From Xiphydria camelus (lineage: Eukaryota > Arthropoda > Insecta > Hymenoptera > Xiphydriidae): DNA of 64,000 nt. A program made the translations under genes and the position numbers. The DNA lies in contig OY783193.1 of assembly GCA_963678675.1 (NCBI GenBank), forward strand, positions 13,710,208-13,774,207. Reading direction: 5' to 3'. Positions within the stretch are counted from its first letter, which is position 1. Every line of letters begins with the position of its first letter. The notes under the pieces are model-generated. The model was not told the DNA's origin. It was given only the letters and a program-made list of their open reading frames with translations, and searched no databases. Positions 1 to 10,138 of the stretch are shown one piece after another.

Positions 1-526
1 TAACGTCATATTTAAGGCGTCTTAAAGACGTTTCTTGAATGACAACATTAAAACGTCATTTTTTGGTAGAATGACGACGCCGACGAAATATCCCCTAAAA
101 GTGACGTCAAGTTTACGTCAGCTTGCTACCTGGGTTTACTCTACACCGCAATCGTGTTTCAGTAGAAAATCTCGATGTCCTATCCCTTTAGCAGCCGTAA
201 AAACATGGCGGGACTCGCGTACGGAAGAGATGTCCAAAGTCGTAGCACTTAATTGTTGAAATAATATAAAATTATCGGGTTTCGATATGTGTCCTTAAAA
301 TTAAAATATTCTGCTTTTTGGTAACTCTTACTGCGCGTTTTATTTTTCTCACGGTAACCGGTGCATTAATTTCGGAATACAATAACCCTAACTAAATTTT
401 AACATTTCCCGCGTTGCCACGTGTCAACGCTTGCCTGGCGATCAGGGCTTAGGGATTTTCTACTGAAACGATTGCCGGATGCGGGTAAACCGTTAGAACC
501 AATCATTAAAGCCTCTCTAGGTAAGT
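1..526. other. Unassigned leading sequence
   Basis: No gene or bounded repeat is supported here. The first 120 bases repeat the words ACGTCA and GACGTC several times, which suggests the tail of a repeat cut by the window start. Short open frames are present (for example 421-654), but their translations have no recognisable domain, and the last one runs into the arm of the next foldback. Confidence 0.3.
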
Positions 527-1427
527 CGATAACACAGGCACACAAAAAAAAAGGCCTTGTTCCCGGAACCAGACCAGTATATCTTTATGTTTTTAGGGTC
601 GCTGAATCCGAATCCGGTGTACGTTTGTCTTCATCACGTCACATTTTTTTTTAATCTCAAAAAACCATCAGTAGATCATGATTTTCAAAAACTTAATGGA
701 CTTAAACCAAATTCGCTATAATGGTTTTTTTGGGTCGCTGATCATGAATCTGAAATAGGATTTCAAAAATGCAAAATGGCGGATCCAATATGGCGGACGA
801 GATTTTTGAAAATCGACGGATTCATACCGAATTTGGTATAAGGGGGTTTTTTGGGTCGCTGATCATGAATCTGAAGTCAGATTAAAAAAATTCAACATGG
901 CGGATCAAATATGGAGGACGAGATTTTCGAAAATCGACGGATTCATGCCAAATTTGGTATAGGGTTTTTTTCGATCGCTAATGACGAATATGAAGTTATA
1001 TTTAGAAAAATTCAAAATTTTCGAAAATCTTGTCCTCCATATTGGATCCGCCATCTTGAATTTTTAAAATCTGACTTCAGATTCATGATCAGCGACCAAA
1101 AAAACCTCCTTATACCAAATTCGACATGAATCTGTCGATTTTCAAAAATCTCGTCCGCCATATTGGATCCGCCATTTTGAATTTTTGAAATCCGATTTCA
1201 GATTCGTGATCAGCGACCCAAAAAACCCCTTATAGTGAATTTGGTTTAAGTCCATTAACTTTTTGAAAATCATGATCTATTTATGGTTTTTTGAGATTAA
1301 AAAAAAAAGTGACGTGATGGAGACAAACGGACACCGGATTCGGATTCAGCGACCCCAAAAACATAAAGATATACTGGTCTGGTTCTGGGAACGAGACCTT
1401 TTATTTTTTTGTGTGCCTGTGTAATCA
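527..1427. mobile_element. Foldback element with tandem sub-repeats in its arms
   Basis: The left half (about 530-1000) returns as its reverse complement in the right half (about 1015-1425). For example, CACAGGCACACAAAA near 533 pairs with TTTTGTGTGCCTGTG near 1409, and GGGTCGCTGAATCCGAATCC near 597 pairs with GGATTCGGATTCAGCGACCC near 1338. Within the arms, units of about 125 bp recur in tandem, marked by GGGTCGCTGATCATGAATCTG and by a segment containing GGCGGATCCAATATGG. No transposase is encoded. It is a non-autonomous foldback, and its superfamily is not identifiable. Confidence 0.85.
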
Positions 1428-1453
1428 ATAGCGTACGGTTTAGAATGTACTAC

Positions 1454-1649
1454 CCCGCGCGAGTCGAAATTTTAATACTAGTTTTATCCTCAACTTGGTG
1501 AAAGCGGACAAATCGGCCACTTGAAAGTCTAAACTAGTGTTAAATTTGAAGGCTTTAACATTAGTTTAGCCCTAGAAGCGACCGATTTGTCCGCATCCGC
1601 CAAGTGTAGGCTCAACTAGAGAGTGTTAAAATTTTGACTCGCGCGCGGG
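1454..1649. mobile_element. MITE with CCCGCGCGAG inverted ends
   Basis: The ends CCCGCGCGAGTCGAAATTTTAA and TTAAAATTTTGACTCGCGCGCGGG are imperfect inverted copies. A second inner pair around GCGGACAAATCGG (about 1506) and CCGATTTGTCCGC (about 1583) extends the hairpin. About 196 bp long with no coding capacity. Confidence 0.8.
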
Positions 1650-1713
1650 ACAACATATCACCTGTGCCAAGCTTCCTCGAATACACACTGTACAGTTGCG
1701 GTGTGAATTCCGA

Positions 1714-1879
1714 ATATCGATACCTTACTTTGAAAACCTCGTAAGTGCAATTTTTGACAAAAATGCCATTTATAGCTTACTGCGTTAAGGTTTAAAATCT
1801 GAACACACAGTAAGCTATAAATGGCATTTTTGTCATAAATTGCACTTACGAGGTTTTCAAAGCAGCAAGGTATCGATAT
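1714..1879. mobile_element. Hairpin MITE with ATATCGATACC ends
   Basis: ATATCGATACCTTACTTTGA on the left pairs with the right end, which reads TCAAAGCAGCAAGGTATCGATAT. The arms continue inward through GCCATTTATAGCTTACTG and its complement, leaving a short loop near 1787-1812. Almost the whole 166 bp is hairpin. Confidence 0.85.
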
Positions 1880-2476
1880 ACAGATCCATCGTGAGTGTCA
1901 AGAGTATTAAAACCGGTTATGAGCACGGGGACGGCGACGCGAGTAATGCCCGCCATTGGGTTAATGTTTCCTATTCTCAGCTAAAAGCTCGACTCTCGAG
2001 GGCTCGACCGGGTAGGGCGGCGCGTCGTACCCGACTCGCCCCCGAGGACGCATCAACTAAAGCTAGCCGTGAACTCGCGAGCTATCCATCCAGGTGAGTC
2101 CGGGCTTTAGACGCGTGGCTTCGTCGGAGAGACCGAGCCCTTTTAAACCTCGCGGCAAACACGACGCTCCACTGTTCGCAGCGAGTGCGTATCTCGTCAA
2201 GGAATAAGCTCGTGTACTTAGGACGGCAGCGGGGACATTCACTCCTGTGCGAGGTCCTTCGCGCGCTATTCGGAGTATCTCGCGGGTGAAGGCGCTCGGA
2301 TAGGCGTGGAGTGGAACGCTGAGAAATGTTTGCGCCGCCGAGATACTGTCGGTGTACTGCGCGAGGAAACTGGACAGGGTACAATTGAGAGAGGAATTCA
2401 GATTGCCGATAGCAGTGTTCTATAGTTTTATATTAAATATAATTGTTGTTCTAATCGTCGTCTTTAAATACCATAA
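1880..2476 (+). other. CpG-rich patch with a possible splice donor; no confirmed gene
   Basis: This patch is GC- and CpG-richer than its surroundings. A frame is open to about 2097, and a strong consensus donor CAG|GTGAGT lies at 2091-2099, so a first exon on the plus strand ending at 2093 is conceivable. The translated peptide is arginine-rich and has no domain I recognise, and the start of the frame lies inside the preceding MITE. I treat this as a weak exon or promoter candidate only. Confidence 0.2.
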
Positions 2477-2689
2477 ATATACAAGGTGTTCCATGACTTA
2501 TTTCCCAGCAGGCACCAGCGTACTTGGCAAGACAAGCTGAGTGAGGTCCAAGTTTTTCGAAGAAAATTGGTTGTGGGGTTTCTGAGAAATAAGGTAGCGA
2601 AAAGTATTAAATTTATAACTAGGAGAGCCAGTTTAGTTTTGTCGAACGTAATTTTAATAATTACGGAGAGACTGATACCAGTAAATTTT

Positions 2690-2875
2690 ATCGTATTTAC
2701 AAGACAATGAAAAAAGTACACATAAGGGTTTTCGGATGTTCCTACTGCGCCGACGAATAATGTTTCCTTAGAAACTAGTAGGTCCTAATGTAAACTATCA
2801 CGATTTAATGTTTTCAAAAGAAAAATTATGGTACCGCACTGTGAAAATATTTGAAAACCCTCATGAGTGCCTCTT
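2690..2875 (+). repeat. Dispersed repeat family member (copies near 19.5 kb and 37.8 kb)
   Basis: The segment containing GTACACATAAGGGTTTTCG and ACGATTTAATGTTTTCAAAAG recurs with moderate divergence at about 19482-19640 and more divergently at 37740-37890, always in the same orientation. It lies inside the 2480-4082 element, so the other two copies may be fragments of the same family. Confidence 0.7.
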
Positions 2876-3447
2876 TTATTGTAAATATGAATGAATATGC
2901 AAGCCGAATAACGCATTCGATTTGGCATGAATCGAATGAGCGTTATCAGATGTCATTGAAAGTCTTCGATGTCATATCAACATTCTTCAATTCACCTTTT
3001 TCGCTAAGTTACTGCTAGTTGATTTGTATTTAAAATGTTTCCAACCTTCGCTTCAAAGAGAAATCGAAAAAGGTTAAACTTATCCGAAGGAAATCGGTTG
3101 CGAGATATCCGCGATTTTAAATAGTGAAAAGTAATTAATTTATAACCAGGAAGGCCTCTTTAGTTTCGTCAAACGTAATTTTAACAATATATGAATAGCG
3201 TATTCGAATTCGCACCAACCGAATGAGCATTGTTAGATGAAATTAAGGGTCTTTGACGTGAAGGTTGGAAACATTCTGGATGCGAGTCGACTCACAGCAG
3301 TTTAGCGAAGGAAATGGGTTGAAGAGAGAGAGTGTCATGTTTATAATCTTTACGTCAAAGACTTTCAATGACATCAGACAACGCTCGTTCGGTTCGTGAC
3401 AATGTGGATGCGCTATGCATTGTTAAAGTTACGTTCGACGAAACTAA

Positions 3448-3566
3448 TGGCGCTATTCTATACGAAATGTAAACCCTGTAAGGCGTTATATTCTATAAAT
3501 CTATACAGTTTTCTTATAGAATGTAGCACCCTACAGAGCTTACAGCTTCGTACAGAATAGTCCCAT
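3448..3566. mobile_element. Small nested MITE
   Basis: TGGCGCTATTCTATACGAAA on the left pairs imperfectly with TTCGTACAGAATAGTCCCA on the right, with further pairing of CCCTGTAAGG to the CTACAGAGCTTACAG block. It interrupts the larger 2480-4082 element and is therefore younger. Confidence 0.6.
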
Positions 3567-4082
3567 AAAGAGGCTTTCCTAATTTTAACCCTCGGAGGAT
3601 AGATCTATTTTTGTTCGATCACGGAGAACACTCTAGGTCAATTTGACTCTGCACATATTTGATTGCCTACCATTTCACGTTAACTGGTCCGATCAGCTTG
3701 ACAAAAATTCTCAGATATACTAAAAATATTGTAAAATTACTGGTACACGTATAACTTCGAAAAAAGTGTCTCACACTATTTCATACTCTCTAATAACTAA
3801 TATGCACTTAAATGAAAAATGTTGATTTCGAGCAAATCAACGCTTACTATAAATCAGGGTCAAAATGACTCTATACCTGCTTTAGAGATACTCCCGTCCA
3901 AGTCGATATAAGTGTCACATTGACCTTGTGTACTCTCCAAGGGTCAAATTGATTACTTTTCATTACTCCATTTCTCGGAAACCTCTCAACCGATTTCCTT
4001 CGAAAAACTTAAATCTTATTTATTTTCTCCTACCAAGTTCAGTAATGCTTGCTGAGGAATAAGTCGTGGGATATCCTGTATA

Positions 4083-5657
4083 TAATAGATAGAGCTCGTT
4101 AGGGAAGAAGAAAGTCTGGGATGATAGTTGACACGGGAAGTTTTCGCCTCTTACTGCCACGGAAAGAAATGAACGCGAGGAGCCAACGTGTTCATCGCCT
4201 CGATGGTCCCTGTCGATACTCGATGATTTAACTACCGGGTGTATTGTTTACAGTGAAATAATCACGGATATACGCATAAAAATATTTACAATATGAAAAA
4301 AAATGCTCGGACAGATAAATCTCCCTTTCATCAGGTAGAAACACGGAAGGACGTGTATTGTCTCCATGCCAAAGAGCTCTATCAGCGAACAATCTCCGAG
4401 TTCGTTCGGTTAAAAGCATTCGAGGTTCGTTTAGTGGCGTGCGCGGCGAGTGTCGGACGTAAAAAATTCTCTCGATAATGGCGTGACTTCGAGCGCGCGG
4501 TCGGTCTGCAACTAATTGCTCGACATTTATAAGTGTACGTATAACCAGGTTTTATGAAAGTGACACGGTTCGATCGATCGGGGGGAGCGCGATTTCCTTT
4601 GTTCTCCGTTTCTCATGCGCAGCGATTAATGACGTTAACGCGTGGACGGCTTTTGTTCCTCGGTAATATCGGCGAACGACGGCTTTTGCCAACTGGGCCG
4701 TCTTGTTAAGGTTCGCTGCAGCGCCATTTCGACAGTATACCTGTGCCTTTGCACAGCTCCGTATCGCGAGATATGATTCATTCGACTTCGACGGCCGATA
4801 AACTCGCTACGCGGTTCGAAAGGTGAATGATATCCTACTTCGAAATTTCGCTTAGATTTTAAGCGAGTTCCTGCCTTGTTTGGATATTTATACAGTTTTG
4901 ATAACCTGAATCAGTGAACGATCACTGAAACCCAGTGAATAGAAAGTTCCCGAGATTACAGTGATTTTATAAACTGTGCCTCAGAAATGGCAGACATGGA
5001 ACACGTGGCGGTATTCTTTATGGGAAATTAGATCTTGAATATATGCAATTCAAATTGTCTTGTAACCTGTAGATTTTACGCGGGATTAAGCGGGCATGGG
5101 AGTCAGCAGGGAATTCTGGTTTCTAGCTCTTTCGAGCCAGCCTTTTTTCCAATCGGAAGAGTCCTATACAATTCCACATTTTCTAACTAATGCTGTTTAT
5201 GGAAAATTATGACTATATTTGGAAAATTTATTTTGGTGGTTTCTCTGTAATTAATAATTTTCGCGAAGTGAAATATATTTTTCTTTCGAAATCTACGTGC
5301 ATTCTACATTTCCTTAGGTAGAATCGGCTGGCTACGACTCAAATTTATAAAAATATTGTTGTTATAACAACATGGCCGTCGTCGTGTATCGGATTGTCTG
5401 GTGGCAGTAATTTTATTATTTTCCGATTTCGTTACCCTTGCAGGGTGGTTAGCATTTCAGGAAATAATTTCGGTCCATTTATATATATGAAGAGTGCCTT
5501 CACTTTATGATTTTCGTTCAAATTACGGAGAAAGTAGTGAATTCTAGTTTCTCTTCTGGGAAAAATTAAGTTCCACATTTGCCCAAAAGGGAACACTAGT
5601 TTTACTCCATATTGGCCTAGGACCGCTTGAAGTAACTGTACAATCGCTATTAGTCCA
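4083..5657. other. Unassigned interspersed sequence
   Basis: I see no long ORF, RNA gene or bounded repeat. The part at 4450-4850 is CpG-rich (CGATCGATCGG, ACGTTAACGCG), while 5000-5600 is AT-rich. Ordinary intergenic or intronic sequence is the simplest reading. Confidence 0.3.
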
Positions 5658-6210
5658 AGAGCTAGCGACCAAATCGACTAAGGTATTTTAACAACGCTAG
5701 AAATTTGTAAATAGATGTTTTAATACTAGTTAATGGGAGTGGTAATGACCTGTCAAGCCATACCGGGTTGCGTCATTGAAAAATTAATTTTTCAGTTAAA
5801 AAAAAACAAAAAATTATGTTGCTTCTACAAAAAGCTATAATTTTAATGTTTTATAATATCTACCTCTGAAATTAAAAAACAATGGACAAGCGATTTCGAT
5901 AGTTGCATCTCCGTGCCAGGCGGGCATACACTCCCTATGTTTTGTGTATTTTTTATGTTGCTTTTACAAAGCTATAATTTATAGGGGATGTTCATTCATC
6001 TATGTTAAGGAACTATGTAAAAGGACAGGTGATACTGTGCTGGTTGTAAGTGACTGCCAGGCGAGCGTATTATACAGCAGCGTGCGAGGGAAGAAGAGCG
6101 TTTATCACGATTGTTCTTCATTTACATTGTAAAGTGGTTATGCCAGATATTCCGTCGCACGTTAAAAGTGGACGTCTATATCTGTTTTTATCGTTCATTA
6201 TCATCGCGAT

Positions 6211-6307
6211 CTAAGTAAAGCGCTAATGTAGATTCAATGCCGCCATTGGTCGCAATGATGAGTTATTCTGAGATCTTAATCGTAACTTTAGATTAGCGCT
6301 TTACTAA
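6211..6307. mobile_element. Nested ~100-bp MITE
   Basis: AGTAAAGCGCTAATGTAGATT near 6214 pairs with ACTTTAGATTAGCGCTTTACT near 6284. It sits just inside the left arm of the 5658-8041 foldback and has no coding capacity. Confidence 0.75.
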
Positions 6308-6477
6308 TTTCAGTTTCAATTGGATTCCGAAGTAAATATATCTGCTATAACAAAGAAAAAGTATGATTTGATTTCATAGGTCAATAACGTGGTGGAAAAT
6401 AATTATAATTACCGAGCCTCATATATGGCGAACCCTAGCTGTTCACAATAAGATTTTGACTGTTTGCTCCAGCGGAT

Positions 6478-7115
6478 TCGTATGCCTTACGAGAATCTTT
6501 TATATTTATATGAATATTTAACAAAAATCACAATGGCATACGTAAAACTATCATTGTAAATTGGTCGAAAATTTTGCTCACTTCTAAATCAGTTTTTTAA
6601 GGGTTTGTCCCACGAAAACCGTATGCCTTTTTTCCAATTAACAATTCGTGATGTACTGGACAATTTGCAACCTTAGTTGAATTTAATACTATAATAATTG
6701 AAAGTACCCATAAATTTAATATGCAGTTATGAAGGTGTAGAATTAGTTAGACCCGCGAGAACTGTATGTCCTTATGCCAAACTGTACATTTTATGCCAAA
6801 AACTGTTGAATCCCAAAACGGCATACGTGATATGACCATTTAAAAAATTCTGAATTTATGACACTTTTTAGAGTATATGCCGACCCTTAGTTCCTACGAT
6901 ACACGTATGCCGATCGTTCTTCAATTTATATTTTTCTATGAAATATCGTTTGATATGCTCGGTATACGTGATACTATTATTGTAAGATGCGATTTTTTTT
7001 TTGCAATAAGTAATTAACTTTTCCAACACAAGTTCCACGGGGACCTGCTAATTTTGCTTGTTCGTTTATCAGCATATGCATTATTACCGAAACCTCAGAG
7101 GGCATACGTGATACT
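6478..7115. repeat. Reiterated GGCATACGTGATACTATCATT motif
   Basis: Variants of the motif occur near 6534, 6820, 6958 and 7090. Further CGTATGCC words, which are its complement, occur near 6478, 6629 and 6905. Spacing is irregular, so this is not a simple tandem array. Subterminal protein-binding sites of a foldback element are one possible reading. Confidence 0.5.
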
Positions 7116-7206
7116 ATCATTGCACTTTTTGGCAGCGGGCCGACGGTCTAAGTAAGTTTCCCTCAATTAGCCATCCACTGCATTCGTCATTCCTCCCCTA
7201 AAGGCT

Positions 7207-7536
7207 TAACTCACACGGTGCGACTTCACTGCGATAGCAGTGCGACAGAACTGACGCACGCTGTCGCAGGAATCGACGACTTACCTGCGACAGTTTTATC
7301 CCACCGCGTGAGCAGATGCGCGGCAAACTAACACAACGACACTGCCACTGTAGATGTCATACAGACAAGCGCGAGGTGCGTGTCGCACTGCTGTCGCACT
7401 GCTGTCGCAGGGAAGTCGCGCCGTGTGAGTGCTTCGCTGCGTCTCCATGCTGATTTACCGCGTGCGACGTACTCTCGACCTAGTGCGACAGTTTTGTCGC
7501 ACTGCTGTCGCAGTGAAGTCACACCGTGTGAGTTGG
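7207..7536. mobile_element. Nested foldback rich in TGTCGCACTGC
   Basis: The left end AACTCACACGGTGCGACTTC is the near-exact inverse of GAAGTCACACCGTGTGAGTT at the right end. Arms contain repeated CTGTCGCA and GTGCGACA words, and a third internal copy lies at about 7388-7434 (GAAGTCGCGCCGTGTGAGTG). Apparent short frames here come from the repeats. Confidence 0.85.
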
Positions 7537-8049
7537 CTCTAAGTCGGCTCGATATGAGCATCACCGCAGGAGACGGCTTGCTGCGATCTATCCGATACCC
7601 TATAATAGTGCTATCACAGTCGCACTAATATGCTCGCCTGGCAGTCACTTGCAACCAGCAGAATCACCTGTTCTTTTACATAGTTCCTTAAAATAGATGA
7701 ATGAACATCCCCTATAAATTATAGCTTTGTAAAAGCAACATAAAAAATACACAAAACATAGGGAGTGTATGCCAGCCTGGCACGGAGATGCAACCATCGA
7801 AATCGCCTGTCCATTGTTTTTTAATTTCAGAGGTAGGTATTATAAAACATATTAAAATTATAGCTTTGTAGAAGCAACATAATTTTTTGTTTTTTTTTTT
7901 AACTGAAAAATTAATTTTTCAATGTCGCAACCCGGTATTGCTTGACAGGTCATTGCCATTCCCATTAACTACTATTTAGACATCTATTTACAAATTTCTA
8001 GCCTTGGTAAAACACCTTAGTCGATTTGGTCGCTAGCTCTCCTACTATA

Positions 8050-8273
8050 TGCAGTTTCAGTGGAAAACGTCGCCGGTGATCAGTCGACCTTCGAGCGAGA
8101 GTTTGCCGAAAAAAAGTTAGTGACATTTTCCTGATCAGTCATTCGACTATTCACTTGACTTTTTTCATCTTGTAGTCAAATTATTGAGCAGTCGAATGCT
8201 ACTATCATTTGTTTGCGGCGATTCCGCTCGAGGGTCGGCTGATCATAGGCGATAATTTCCACTGATACTGCAT
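8050..8273. mobile_element. MITE with TGCAGTTTCAGTGGAAA ends
   Basis: TGCAGTTTCAGTGGAAAACG at the left pairs with the right end, which reads TTTCCACTGATACTGCA. The arms extend about 48 bp, through GATCAGTCGACCTTCGAGCG and its complement near 8227. It directly abuts the preceding foldback. Confidence 0.85.
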
Positions 8274-8450
8274 TTTGAGGTTATATAATTTCTTCACTCT
8301 ACTGCATAAAGCTTGCTAATCGCAGGATAATTTGAATCTCATATTCAAAGCCTAATTTTTCATGATGAATACCGCCACGTGCTTCGCGTCCGCCATTTCT
8401 GGGACACCGTGTATATACCTATAATCATTGGATTTCAGTACATATACATA

Positions 8451-8640
8451 TACAGGGTGTAATGCCTAAGAGGGCTGAAACAGGAGAAGCCTAATTCTGC
8501 ACATTAGCCAGCACATTGACCAGTATGACGTGACTTCCTATGATCCCCATTCCTCAGAACCCACTCGGCCGTCAATTCTTTGTTAAAGTCATTCCATTGG
8601 TCTCACTTCATTCCAGCCCTCTTGGCCATTACACCCTGTA
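8451..8640. mobile_element. 190-bp MITE with TACAGGGTGT ends
   Basis: TACAGGGTGTAATGCCTAAG at the left is mirrored by a right end of CTTGGCCATTACACCCTGTA. Arms also share AGAGGGCTG and its complement. The TACAGGGTGT terminus is shared with the elements at 51817 and 62772. Confidence 0.85.
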
Positions 8641-9511
8641 TACTGATTTTCAGTTGTTTTTACCGATTCAGGTTTAGAGAGTACCTATTAACGTTGAAGT
8701 AAAATAAGAATGTCTAAATTTGTTCACCTAAATTTCATCACTAAATTTGTTCCTCGATGCATCATATACTGCAAAAAAAATTTGTATTTTTAACATATTT
8801 TTATATAAAGCTTTTTTTCAATACGTGATTATGAAAATTGTTATACTTCATAATTATGAAAATTAATATATTTCCTTATTAAATTTCCCCTATAAATTTC
8901 ATAACGGAGTATATTAATTTTCATAATCATGTCTTGTATAAATGTTTTATATACAATTATATTGAAAATTTCATTGAATTTTTTTTTATAGTGTACGTAG
9001 TTCAGGATAAAGACGGAGAAGTACATATTTTAATATGCATTAGATACTGAATGAATATTTATGAAAATCCACGTTATCTGCACAGAGGTATCACTGATAC
9101 ACAGTTCCATTTAACCGGCAAGTTATTTGAAAGAAATTGTGAATTATCATAAAATTATTATTTGTTCATATTTCTACCGTATAGTTAAGTTCTTAACCAA
9201 CTTGATTCAACTTAATTTAAATCATTCCAATCGAAAAGGGATCCTCTCTATAGAAATTAACAGCGCTCCGTACATTTTCCGTAAATTCGGCGGAAACTTT
9301 ATTCACGAAGCTTGTTCGTGGCCTTAAGAGGGTCTATATTAATCGTCGTGCGCGCACGCGATCCTCGATATAAACTTGTATAACTCGTATAACTTAATTT
9401 ACCTCGTGGTTCACCGTACCAATTATTGTACCATTTGCTATTAAGATTCATTATTGTACGATATACGCGATGTCGGATACTGTGGCTATCGACAGTCTAA
9501 CCGGAGAGGAG
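8641..9511. other. AT-rich sequence with one hairpin
   Basis: Mostly AT-rich and without a gene. A hairpin is visible at about 8850-8932, where CATAATTATGAAAATTAATA pairs with TATTAATTTTCATAATCATG. Nothing else is bounded. Confidence 0.4.
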
Positions 9512-9678
9512 AGATTGATTGATTGATTGATAATGGCATTTATTGTTCATGGTTAAGCAAATATTTGTAGCAAGCTACGAGAACAAGCATGGTAGAAATA
9601 CAAGTAAAAATAGGAATACGAACATATTTAAGTAATAAACATTAGAACGAGCAAGTTTGATAGATTGGGATTGATATT

Positions 9679-10054
9679 ACGCTTCGCAAGAATAAGCATA
9701 GAAGGAATACGACCGAAATCATAATTAAACATTGAACTTTGAGACGAGCAAGCTTAAGAGTATAGAATGAGACAATAAGTTAGGCTCCCTCACCAGGGTA
9801 TACAATATAATATAGTGTAGATTGATAGCGATTACAACTAATTAGACCTGCCTAGGATTGAATAACACGCTTCACGAGATAGCATGGAAGGATTGCAACT
9901 AAAATCATAATTAAGCATTAAAAATTAACACTAAAACTAAAACAAGCGAGCTTAAGAGAATAGGAATTAATAGTAAGTTAGGCTCCCTCACCAGAGTCAG
10001 TAATACGATATAGTATAAAATTACCAATATATAAAATAGCCAATTAGACCTGCC
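9679..10054 (-). repeat. Duplicated block in the LINE 3' UTR
   Basis: Two diverged direct copies, about 9679-9852 and 9866-10054, share in the same order ACGCTTC, AAATCATAATTAA, TTAGGCTCCCTCACCAG and ATTAGACCTGCC. The duplication lies wholly between the RT stop codon and the 3' tail. Confidence 0.85.
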
Positions 10055-10138
10055 ACCCAAGTAAATGGCTTGAATGTCGATGGACGAAACAGTTGGGAAA
10101 AATAATTCAGAGTAGTAAGAAAGCAAGTGGGTAAACAG

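Larger units (their letters stand above)
2480..4082. mobile_element. 1.6-kb element with ~130-bp inverted ends
   Basis: The left end, TACAAGGTGTTCCATGAC followed by a segment to about 2620, matches the reverse complement of about 3950-4082, which ends GTCGTGGGATATCCTGTA. Shared inner blocks include TTTTTCGAAGAAAATTGGTTG against TTTTTCGAAGGAAATCGGTTG. A third, direct copy of the subterminal block lies near 3065-3185 (GAAGGAAATCGGTTGCGAGA), so the subterminal sequence is reiterated. There is no transposase ORF. A small MITE is inserted at 3448-3566. Confidence 0.75.
5658..8041. mobile_element. 2.4-kb foldback with ~415-bp arms
   Basis: Positions 5658-6073 match the reverse complement of 7627-8041 over almost their full length. 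For instance, AGAGCTAGCGACCAAATCGA pairs with TCGATTTGGTCGCTAGCTCT, and GTTGCTTTTACAAAGCTATA pairs with TATAGCTTTGTAAAAGCAAC. The 1.5-kb centre has no transposase. It holds a reiterated motif GGCATACGTGATACTATCATT and two nested elements (6211-6307 and 7207-7536). This is a non-autonomous foldback of unknown family. Confidence 0.9.
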
